A stretch of 64,000 nt of DNA from Serinus canaria (taxonomy: Eukaryota; Chordata; Aves; Passeriformes; Fringillidae): contig NC_066342.1 in assembly GCF_022539315.1 (NCBI RefSeq), positions 16,447,346 through 16,511,345 of the forward strand. Reading direction: 5' to 3'. Position numbers and translations under genes: made by a program. The stretch's first letter is position 1. Every line of letters starts with the position of its first letter. This document shows, piece by piece, positions 55,171 to 64,000 of the stretch. The notes under the pieces were generated by a model. It was not told the DNA's origin, searched no databases, and saw nothing but the letters and a program-made list of their open reading frames with translations.

Positions 55171-55175
55171 CGTGG

Positions 55176-56141
55176 TTATGAATGACCCTCAGAGTTGGCT
55201 CAGATGCTTCACATGCATGACCCAAAAAGCAGGTAACAGGAGAAAAGGGACAAGATGGGAATACGCCTATCTACTCTGGAAAGGAACCTATATGATTGCT
55301 TTGTGAGAAACAACTTCTCACTTTTTAAAATTGTAAAGGTTTATTAAACCTTAACAAAAAAATACAACAAAAGGCCTAAATAAGGAAGAATAACAGTGCT
55401 GGAAGCCCCCGCCCAGGTGGCTGCCAGCCATGTGGCTCGTTCACAAAATGGCTGCTCCACCTTTTATACCCTTGGTGTTGCATCAGATAATCCTAGCCCC
55501 TCCCAAAGTCTATCATTTAATTCTTCGTCGCCGTCCACTGGTGGAGACTGCTTCATTGCAACTTGATTGGAAGTCAAGTGTTGCCATGCCGTGCCTCTTA
55601 GTAACAAGCCTTCCCTTCCCCTAAATGCCCCGACCACCAAGGCCATTATAGGTGACATAATACAGTAACATAACTACACATCTTAACATAAACATAATAT
55701 TTATCTCTTAATTGTGAGAGCCAACTATTACATTACTTATCTATAGCAGCTTTAATCTTTTGTTAGCAGTCCATGAAAGAAAGGTCCAAAAGCACTAGTT
55801 AAAAAACCTTCTAAAATGGGTATTTCGGAACTTTTCATTGAGTGTAGCTAGTGGTGCTGCACCAGGTGCTGCCACCGCCTCTCCTGAAACTGCACTGCCC
55901 TTACCCACAAGAGCTTCCTCTGCTGCTTCCCCCCCCACTCACCCGCCTGTTGGGTGCTGCTGCAGCCTGGCCCCGCTTGTCGGTCCCACTGCTTCTGCCT
56001 CTCCCACTGCCTCTCGCCTGCCGCAGCCTGCGGGACAGCCCCGCACAGCTCTGCGGAAAATAATATGGACTATGGAATTTTTTCAGTGGGATTTTGGGAT
56101 TTTTTGGGTGTCACACTTTATGACTTAGCTACTAGGGGAAC
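55176..56141 (+). pseudogene. gag: Gag of provirus I, matrix region, split by a solo LTR
   Basis: After the right target duplication of H the plus strand carries a matrix-like fragment split by the solo LTR 55302-55748. It continues at 55753 with LLKWVFRNFSLSVAS near 55795-55845, similar in type to FIKWILSQFPDTN of provirus A, followed by an alanine/proline-rich linker (55838-56128). A further solo LTR cuts at 56142. The reading frame has stops between these pieces. Confidence 0.6.
55302..55748 (-). mobile_element. Solo LTR in gag of provirus I
   Basis: 447 bp, TGTGAGAAACAAC...CTATAGCA on the plus strand, with flanking tetramers GCTT at 55298-55301 and 55749-55752 identical. It shares an inner block with the LTR at 23398-24010. 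Confidence 0.9.
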
Positions 56142-56782
56142 TGTCACGATCTGCTAGGGCAAGCGAGGTCGTGATAGTTCATTTACAGATCCCAAAAGTG
56201 CAAAAGACAAACAGCAGGGAGTATCAGTTTAATCACAACAAATGCACCTTTATTGAGGGCCAACAGAAAATGCGATAGAGGAATCAGAAAAGGTAATAAA
56301 GGATAGAAAGAAAAAGAGGGGAAGGGGAATATAGCTACCAACAAGACGGAATCTTCACGGTCCAGCCACATAGATGCGCCGTCACCCATGGGGGGGGGGG
56401 GGTCACCAAAGTCGTCTCAAAAGTTTCAGTTTATATAGTCTCAATCCAAAGCGAGTGGCATCTGGCCAAAAGGTGGGGAAGATTCATGGGCCATTGTGTT
56501 GAGACCCCTTGGTCTGTGAGGCAGGTGTGAGCATGCAAGGACAAGCCACTGCTTGTCAGAACTTGTGAGGCAGGTGCAGGCGTGTAAGCACAAGCCACCA
56601 TTTATCAGAACCTGTTTGAAGCAGTGTTCTGTGAAGGCACAGCGAGCACACCTGCAAAAAATCACTTGGCATGACATCCAGAAAACGTCCCACTCATCCA
56701 GGCCAGAGCTGCTGTCGGGGGTCTTCAGGGCCCTTGTGACGATCGTGAGGCAAATGAAGGAAACTCCGGACCGTCTCTTACA
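56142..56782 (-). mobile_element. Solo LTR, second insertion in gag of provirus I
   Basis: 641 bp, TGTCACGATCTGC...CTCTTACA. On the minus strand TATATAA (complement of about 56430-56440) and AATAAAGG (complement of about 56247-56254) are visible. The pentamer GGAAC is duplicated at 56137-56141 and 56783-56787. A G-run lies at about 56391-56402. Confidence 0.9.
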
Positions 56783-56787
56783 GGAAC

Positions 56788-58607
56788 CCCTTTGCGTCGC
56801 TTCTGCTTCCTGCTTTCTGCGCAATTTTCAAAGTGCTCAAAGCTGAAGAGCACCGACTCCTAGCTCTTGGCCCCTCCCCCACCTTACCAGCACGGCAGGA
56901 ATCCGAGGGGTCTGGGACCACTCCACCAAGTGGGATCCCTTCCCAAACCGAGACTGCTTTTAACCCCCCCTAACCCTGGGGGTTATTACCTGCTAAACAC
57001 TCTCCTAATGTCTGTCCCACCGAAAGATACTGTGTTGCCTCAGGGTTCCTCCCTGAGCTCCATCCCCGTTGCTCCAGGTCCCACTGCTCCCACTCCGGAC
57101 TACAACTCCCAGCATGCCTCAGGGTTCCTCCCTGAGCTCCATCCCCGTTGCTCCAGGTCCCACTGCTCCCACTCCGGACTACAACTGCCAGCATGCCTCA
57201 GGCCATTCCCTTCCTGGGGAAACTGGAACCACGCCCACCATGGTCCAGGAAACACTGCTCTCCAATATGGTGGTGTCCATGTCGCCCACTCTGCTGGCTG
57301 TGCCAGAGAAAAAGCTCTGCCTTTATCCATCCAGCAATAACAACACTGTGCTTGCATCCTCCCCCCCCCCCCCCCCAGAAGAAGACCTCACTTCTCCTAG
57401 ATCCAGTGATTCCATCGATCCATAGGAAAGGATACAGGCAAGTGCTGTAAAGGATGGGAATGGTTTCAAAAATCACTGCTTTTCCCGTGCAGTACAAAAA
57501 GGGGAGAACTAGTCCTAAATGGGAACCTCTAGCCTATGGGGAAATAAAAGAACTCTGCAAAGCTGCCAAAGACCATGGTATGGATTTCCTTTTTTTAACA
57601 ATCTAATATGGGCTACTTTTACTGCACACTTATGAACTCTCCTCATGATTCAAAACACATGATGACTGTGCTGCTATTCCCCACTGAATTCACCCTGTGG
57701 GAAGGAGAGTGGAAAAGACTTAAAACAATTATTGCTTGACTATGTGGAAGACCAAGTACAGGCAATGCTAACACTACAACATTTAACTGGAGAAGGGGCA
57801 TACTCCTAACCCAATGAGCAAGCCACAAACCTCCCAAGGGCGGTGCTTAATGATATTAAAAATGCAGCAAAGAAAGCACTTTTGCAAGTGCCAGATGGTA
57901 ACACACCTACACAAGATTTTGTAGAAATAAAGCAGGGGCCTGGTGAATCATACATGAAATTCATTGACCACCTTAAGCAAGTAATTGAAAAACAAATCAT
58001 AAAAGAGAAAGCTAAAGATGAATTAGTGAAAAAACTGGGCATGTCAAATGCAAATCCTGAATGCAAGAAAGAATTACATGCCCTTCCCCTTGAGCCTGAG
58101 CCAACTTTAATGCAAATGACTGAGGCCTGGAATCACCTCGGAACTCCGGAACACTCAGCTACCCTACAGGCTCAAGCAGTGGGACAGGGAGTGGCTGAGG
58201 CTTTGGCAGCAATGGAGATTATTCCTCAAGGACCTCAACAACCGCAAGGTCCTATCCCTGCCACACAAACTGTCCCCCATGGGCCACAACAACAAGGTCC
58301 TGGCCTGTGTTTTGAATGCGGCAAACACAGATATTTCAAAAGAGACTGCCCCCGACAAGGAGCGAGGGCCAAGGTTCCTGCCTGTTCTAAGTGTAAAAGG
58401 AGTTACCCTCACACTAACCAATGTTGCCCAAATGGGGGTTATGGCAAGCCAGCCTCGGGAAACTTCCAGGAGAGCGCAGAACGGCCCTGTGCTATGAAAC
58501 AAATGCCCCAGCTGTTTCTGCCCACAACCACTGGAAGCCAGGTAGCTCAGAGCTTCAACACCTTCTCTCAGGGCTACCACCAGCCTTGCTCCCAGGTGCC
58601 AGGCTGA
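56788..58607 (+). pseudogene. gag: Gag of provirus I: linker, capsid and nucleocapsid
   Basis: The linker (56867-57425) is proline-rich and contains a 79-bp tandem duplication (57037-57115 and 57116-57194) that shifts the frame. Decayed capsid N-terminal codons occupy 57430-57840. The frame 57843-58607 is open for 254 codons: the major homology region (KQGPGESYMKFIDHLKQVI, about residues 29-47), the KKLGMSNANPE helix, and two zinc knuckles. In the first (CFECGKHRYFKRDC) the zinc-binding histidine position is Tyr. The second (CSKCKRSYPHTNQC) has its cysteines and a histidine. It is related to Gag of provirus A. Confidence 0.82.
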
Positions 58608-59038
58608 ATCTGGCAAGTGCCAAGCCATTAACACTGACTGATTATTTTACATACACCATATCAACAGGTCAACCTTGGGCCCAAAGATTGTCCCCGTGAA
58701 CTGTTAATTTTGGGAAAGTGCAGATCAAGGACCGAGGGACTTTTTGTGTTACCCTCTGTGTTATCAGTAACATCCCAACAAGAAATCACTGTGTTAGCTA
58801 TGTGCCCTGACCCACCTTGCTTTATCCCCCAGGGACTGGTAATTGCTCAAGTGATTTTGCTCCCTGAACAGGACTTTAACAATACATCAGAGTCCTTAGT
58901 AAAGTGGACTAGGATAATAAGCCTTAATCGACCTCAACTAACCTGCACATTAGAACTTAACACCAAAAACATTGTTCTCTCAGGACTCATTGACACAGGT
59001 GTGGACATGACAGTCATCTCACAGTCCAAGTGGCCTCC
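58608..59038 (+). pseudogene. pro: dUTPase-like/protease region of provirus I
   Basis: The plus frame 58710-59051 is open. Its first 80 residues resemble the dUTPase-like part of provirus A pro (QGLVIAQVILLPEQ compares with KGTPITQAFLLP). It then reads LSGLIDTGVDMTVISQSKWP, the protease start with Asp-Thr-Gly present and the next alanine changed to valine. The solo LTR at 59039 cuts it there. Confidence 0.75.
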
Positions 59039-59616
59039 TGTCGTGGGGTGACAGCCTTTATCCCAATATCGTGTGTTATGTCTGGCATGTGCGCCTTTCT
59101 TCTCCCCCCCCCCCCCCCCCCCCCCCCCGGCCGTCTTGCCGCGGCGGGGCGGGGAGGGGGGGGTGAGGGTGACCGGGCACCTTGGCTTTTGCTTTTGGCT
59201 GGCTGGCTGCTGCTGCTTAGCTGGCTGGCTGCTGCTGCTTAGCTTGCTGGCTGCTGCCGCTTAGCTTGCTGGCTGCTGCTGCTTTTGCTTGCTTGCTTTT
59301 TGCGCTTTTTTTTTCTTCCCTCTTTCTTACCCTCCCCTGAAGATACCGTACCGGCTCCGGACCTGACCTGGGACGTCCAGGACCCCCCGGAGCCTGCGAG
59401 AGACGCTCAGCACCCTACACAACACTGCCTGTTTTTTTCCTTTTCTTGTGTTGGGGAATGTTCCCTTGTTACTTGTTATTAAATAGGTTTTCTTTTCCAC
59501 TTTGCTCCTCCGAGGAATTCCTTCCCGAACCTGGTATTGGGGGAGGGGTGGTTGGAGGTTTGTTTTTAGGGGACTCCCTTTCGGAGATTTCCCCTAATTT
59601 GTCCTAAACCAGGACA
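59039..59616 (+). mobile_element. Solo LTR, diverged member of family X, in pro of provirus I
   Basis: 578 bp, TGTCGTGGGGTGACAG...AAACCAGGACA. The pentamer CCTCC is duplicated exactly at 59034-59038 and 59617-59621. It contains a long C-run (about 59103-59128) and four tandem units around GCTGCTGCTTAGCTGGCTG (about 59190-59285). Confidence 0.93.
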
Positions 59617-59621
59617 CCTCC

Positions 59622-60690
59622 CGACTTGATTCTTACGCTTGCTTCAGGAATGCTATAGGGGATTGGAGGTTCCAGTGACAGCCTGAGAATTATGCAGCTG
59701 ATTAAGTTCAAGGGACCTGAAGACTGCATTGCCACCACCAGACCCCTTGTGGTAAGATCCCCTATAGTTTTGTGGGGAAGAGACATTTTGTCCCAGTGGG
59801 GAATGCACCTAGAGATGAATTTGTAATTGGGACAATTGAACAGCATGACGTCCTTAAATTAAACTGGAAAACTGATAAACCCATGTGTATTAATCAATGG
59901 ACCCTCCTTGAAGCAAAACTCGCGATGCTTAAGTCTCTAGTTCAAGAACAACTCCAAAAGGGTCACATTATATCGACCACAAGCCCATGGAATACACCTG
60001 TCTTTGTCATCCAAAAACAAACTAGCAATAAATGGTGATTCCTGCAAGACCTAGGTAAATTTAATGAGGTCATCGAAGACATGGGCACACTACAACCTGT
60101 TTTACCATCCCCTGTTAAGATTCCTAAGGAATGGAAATTTACTGTTATCTATTTAAAAGACTGATTCTTTGACATTCCCCTTCATCCCGATGATGCCCCT
60201 CAATTTGCTTTTTCAATACCAAGCCTTAATAGACAGACCCCTCTCCAGAGGTACCACTGGACAGTACTACCCTAAGGCATGAAAAATTCTCTGACCATAT
60301 GCCAATGGTTTGTGGCTAAAGTTTTAGCTCCAGTTCGCCAAGGTCATCCACAAGCAATTATTTACCATTATATGGATGATATACTTATTGCAGCTGAAAA
60401 TGATCCATCTTTAGATACAACTTTAAAAGCCACTGTCACAGCCATCCAACAAGCAGGACTAACCATCTCAGAGGAAAAGATGCAACAAACGTCACCCTGG
60501 AAATATTTGGGACTTAAAATTCTCTCTCAGACTGTACAGCACCAACCATTGCTGCTAAATGAGAAACCAGAAGCACTCCACAATTTACAAAAACTGTTAG
60601 GAACCATTAATTTGATTAGGTCTTTGCTGGGAATTAGTAAGGAAGATTTGGTTCCATTGTTTGTTTTGTTAAGGGGGGGGATTCTGAGTT
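59622..60690 (+). pseudogene. pol: Protease end and reverse transcriptase of provirus I
   Basis: Protease C-terminal codons lead into RT at about 59830. 59772-60038 contains TSPWNTPVFVIQKQ and ends at a stop near 60036. 60279-60692 is open and contains SLTICQWFVAK, YHYMDDILIAAEN with intact YMDD, and SPWKYLGLKILSQT. Additional stops lie near 60162 and 60272. It is closely related to the RT of provirus A. Confidence 0.85.
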
Positions 60691-61795
60691 AAATTCACCT
60701 AGGCAGCTAACTGACAAAGCAAGGGATGCCTTAGATAAAGTATCCCATGCCATTCAAACTCATCAGGCACATAGAATAAATCCAAACTTACCATTCCTGC
60801 TAGCTATTTTGGGAAAAGGACCCCAACCCCATGCTCTAATTTTTCAATGGGACCCCAAGGCGTCTGATCCTTTGTTAATATTAGAATGGGTTTTCCTACC
60901 CACCAGCCTGGTAAAATCATAACAACGAAGCCAGAGATGATGGCTCAGCTTATTATAAGAGCCAGGTCACATTTATTTTCTCTTGCAGGGAAAGATTTCT
61001 CTACTACATTCTTACCTACAACTACTGTATATTTAGTCTGGCTATTGCAACAATCAGAATGTTTGCAAATTGCACTCGAAAATTTTAGTGGGTAAATTTC
61101 AATTCATTACCTTTAACATAGACTGTTGCATTCCTCCCTTAGCTTAATTCCTAAGCCTTTCAAAAGTGATGCACTCCTTAATGCACTAACCATCTTTACC
61201 GATGTATCAGGACAATCCTATAAATTGGTTATAACCTGGCAAAACCCTGTGATACATGACTGGGAATCTGACATAGAAACAGTAGAAGGTTCACCCCAAA
61301 TAGCTGAATTAGCTGCAGTTGTTAGAGCTTTTTCCAAGTTCACATGCTCTTTTAATTTGGTAACTGATTTAATTTGGTCACTGATTCTGCTTACTTTGCA
61401 GGTATTGTTGAGAGAGCTGAAAATTAATTCCTAAAAACAGTTTCTAATGATCAGTTATACTTTTTGCTTAAAACTTTAGTTTTTATTCTTTCTCAGACAC
61501 AGCATCCCTATTTTGTCATGCACATTTGTTCTCATACTTCTTTGCCAGGATTCCTAGCAGAAGGTAATAGACCAGCTGATACCCTGACAATGACCATACA
61601 AACAACACTTCCAAACATCTTTGAACAGGCACAGCTCAGCCATGCATTCTTCCACCAAAATGCACCAGCACTAACACACATGTTTAATATCTCCAGAGAT
61701 CAAGCTAAAGCAATTGTCACTACATACCCTGACAGCCAAAAATGTTCTCTGCTGTCTATTGGGGCAGGAGTCAGTTCTAGAGGGCTGTTCTAAGG
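60691..61795 (+). pseudogene. pol: RNase H and integrase zinc module of provirus I
   Basis: Plus frames 60886-61095 (connection, SLAGKDFSTTFLPTTTVYLV), 61126-61434 (RNase H start, LTIFTDVSGQSYKLVITW, where the first aspartate is kept but the next residue is Val, then SPQIAELAAVVRAF) and 61464-61793 (HICSHTSLPGFLAEGNRPAD, then HAFFHQNAPALTHM). In the zinc module the two cysteines read Tyr-Pro-Asp-Ser, so zinc binding is lost. A solo LTR cuts at 61796. Confidence 0.8.
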
Positions 61796-62437
61796 TGATG
61801 TTATGATGCTTGTATCCCCAATCGTCTGTTCGGTTTATTCTGGATCTTATATTCTGTACCTTCAAGACTAGTTCAGACAGTGAAGGCAGGGAGAAGAAGG
61901 AGCACAATTTAGTTATCAGCTGCACTCTCCCCCACAATCTGCTAGAACACAGAACTCCACTGTTGTTGTCTAAGCACGGACAGGGCAGAACACAGTGCTC
62001 CTTTTGCTTTTTAGTTAGTTTAGCTAGCTGAGGCAGTCCAAGTTTTCCCTGGACTGTTTTTCTTTCCCTTTTCTTAGAACCATTCAAACCTGCTCCAGAG
62101 CAGGACCTGGAGAAACACTGAGAGCTTACACTTTGTAGCCTGCTGGGGCCTACTCTGCAGCCTTTCTCAGCGCTAGAGGGACTGATAACAGAGCAACCAC
62201 CCACCAGAGAGACTTTCTGAATTTGTCATCTCTTCAGAGCAGCAAATAAATTTTGTCATCCCGTATTGTTCATTTTGTGTGCTGGGGAGTGCTTTGCCTG
62301 TTAAATAAACAAGTTTTTTCCACTTCTTCCTGAACAAATCCTTCCCAAACCAGTTGGGGGGAGGGGCCATGTAGGTTTGCTTTCTAGACAGGCCCCTTTT
62401 TAGAAGTTTTCTCCCAAATTTGCCCAAAACCAAGACA
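61796..62437 (+). mobile_element. Solo LTR, family X, in integrase of provirus I
   Basis: 642 bp, TGTTCTAAGGTGATG...AAACCAAGACA, with AATAAA near 62304. The pentamer AGGGC is duplicated exactly at 61791-61795 and 62438-62442. Confidence 0.95.
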
Positions 62438-62442
62438 AGGGC

Positions 62443-63130
62443 TTCACAGTTTACAAATTTGGCAGTGCGATGTTACCCATTATGCATCTTTTGGTCGCTT
62501 TAAAGATATACATTTCCATAGACACTTTCTCTGGAGCAATCTTTGCCTCTGCTCACTTAGGTTATGAAACATTTCCTGCAAGCATTTTCAACTCTAGGCA
62601 TCCCACAAGAAATAAAAACAGATAATGGGCCTGCCTATGTCTCCCAGAAAACACAGCAATTTTTTAATCTGTGGGGAATCAAACATATCACAGGCATTCC
62701 ATGCTCTCCCACAGGCCAATCAATTATTGAAAGAACACATGGGTCTCTTAAACGCCTGCTAGAGCAACAGAAAGGGAGAATAGAGACCCTATCCACAGTC
62801 GAAAGGCTTGCTAAGGCCGCATATGTATTTAACATTTTTAATAATTCCTTTTGGGAACCAAATCCCCTAATTATCAGGCACTTTTCTAATACAACACAGG
62901 CACAATTAAAGAAGAGACCCCCAGTGTTAATTAAAGATCTTGATACAGGCCAAATTATAGGACCCTTTCCTCTGATTACTTGGTAGAAAGGGTATGCTTG
63001 TGTTTCTACAGGTAAAGGACCTCAGTGTGTTCCTGCAAACCACATCAAGCCATACCTGCAGCCTCTACAAGATCACCAAGAATCTCTACAGGAGGAACCC
63101 CAGGAAGAACCTACAGAAAAGACAACTTGA
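62443..63130 (+). pseudogene. pol: Integrase core and C-terminus of provirus I
   Basis: The core start resumes after the LTR in shifted frames near 62445-62560. 62564-62986 is open for 140 codons with IKTDNGPAYVSQKTQQF and TGQSIIERTHGSLKRLL, containing the second aspartate and the glutamate of the catalytic triad. The C-terminal domain follows to about 63130. Confidence 0.82.
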
Positions 63131-64000
63131 GGCTTGCGGATAACCTCATACCTTTTGCTGATTAATAACACTGGTTTCTTAATTCCTTGAGCATTATTAA
63201 TTTTTGAGTTAAATCCACAGGTTTTTCCACCAGACATGACTCCTAAAAGACTCCTCACTATACCCATCCTGGTCGATGCCATGCTCCTCGCTAAGACCTG
63301 CAAAGTCCTGCAGCCAAAGAAAAATGTCTGGGTTACGTTAGCTAACATCACCAAGCAGGAAACCCCGTGTCTGTCAGTAGCCACCCCTGAAAACCCCTTT
63401 TCCACCTGTTTAGTTGGGTTACCAACAGATGTGTGGCCGCTAACCAAGGATGCCATCCACGAATTGCATTCCCACAATTAATGGATTCACAATACTGTTG
63501 ATAACTGGGATTACTGGGCCTGGAAACTACTGCATGCACCACTAGAACCCTAAGAATTGGAAATTCTGGACTCTGTAAAAATGGATTTTTGTGTTAAATT
63601 TCATGATATCGAAAAGACTCCCAAATTAATGCCAAGTATAATTGGTGCCCAGGCTATAAGAAAGCAACCAAATACATGGTGGGATGTTTCCCCACATCAT
63701 CCAGTCTATAAAAATGGAAGTACTTGGTGTAACTACACCTCACCCATCTTTTCCTGGTCCAGTGATTCCCCATTACAGTTACCATCTGGGACGTTTCTCA
63801 TTTGTGGAGACAGAGCATGGCCTGCCATTCCATCTCGCATTTAGGGCAGACCACGTAGCTTGGGGAGGCTTACTGTGCTAGCACCTGAGATTTCCCCAAT
63901 TCGTGACAAAAAAGTAAGATGTAAGAGATTTATCCATCAATTCAAATCATATTGCAAAGATGAAAATAACTTTTGGAGTAAAGGAAAAAGAATAGCAGCC
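63131..64000 (+). pseudogene. env: Env SU of provirus I, runs off the window
   Basis: The plus frame 63236-63481 contains NVWVTLANITKQETPCLSV and STCLVGLPTD, matching the start of env in provirus A. 63557-63844 continues SU with NGSTWCNYTSP and FLICGDRAWP. Stops and frame changes lie near 63480, 63555 and 63841. TM and the 3' LTR must lie beyond 64000. Confidence 0.75.

Noticed and set aside
57035..57194. CRISPR-like direct repeat
   Set aside because: Only two units in direct contact without spacers, in a bird genome; a simple tandem duplication.

Overview
This is nuclear DNA of a bird, most likely a passerine. The evidence is a 3-kb CR1 LINE with the standard avian CR1 coding sequence and 3' end, several bird-type ERVL, gamma-like and beta/alpha-like retroviral families, and two spliced exons of a malic enzyme (ME2-like) gene. 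Almost everything else is endogenous retrovirus (ERV) in several nested layers. Such density, next to exons of a gene that I recall as Z-linked in birds, would fit the female-specific W chromosome. That is an inference; nothing in the window proves it. I saw no RNA genes, CRISPR, bacterial genes or novel non-retroviral system.

Layout. (A) 17-9704, minus: a nearly complete beta-like provirus with two 532-bp LTRs, gag, dUTPase/protease, pol and env, broken by two solo LTRs. (B) 9979-12855, minus: a gamma-like env and its 3' LTR. (C) 12860-16719, plus: a 5'-truncated gamma-like pol-env-LTR, with a solo LTR in env. (D) 16735-21280, plus: the second half of another env, split by a CR1 LINE, plus its 3' LTR. 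21281-24610: LTRs inserted into LTRs. 24611-30105: a 2.75-kb tandem duplication, each unit holding the last two ME2-like exons and the 5' end of a gamma-like ERV. (E) 28583-33867, plus: that ERV, with gag, RNase H, integrase and env heavily deleted. (F) 34787-40391, plus: an env-less dUTPase-bearing provirus with a perfect 6-bp target duplication. (G) about 34470-43706, minus: a gamma-like pol remnant, whose 3' LTR is split by F and whose RNase H is split by a solo LTR. 43892-44391 is a 500-N gap flanked by two copies of the same 1.4 kb, so the neighbourhood is very probably misassembled.

(H) 46517-55170, minus: a complete ERVL provirus with 5-bp target duplication CGTGG. It carries two further LTR insertions without clear duplications and one solo LTR with a duplication. 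H itself lies inside (I), about 46252 to beyond 64000, plus: an old beta-like provirus whose leader/gag, pro and pol are interrupted by H and by four solo LTRs with exact 4-5 bp target duplications. I runs off the window in env.

No retroviral gene here looks intact. Visible losses include RT catalytic aspartates (YVNY, YIDG), a protease aspartate, an RNase H aspartate and a zinc-knuckle histidine. The target duplications allow a relative order of insertion to be read: I before H, H before its solo LTRs, G before F, A before its two solo LTRs, and D before the CR1. Promoter and poly(A) signals remain recognisable in many LTRs, so the region could still influence transcription even though it is unlikely to encode retroviral proteins.
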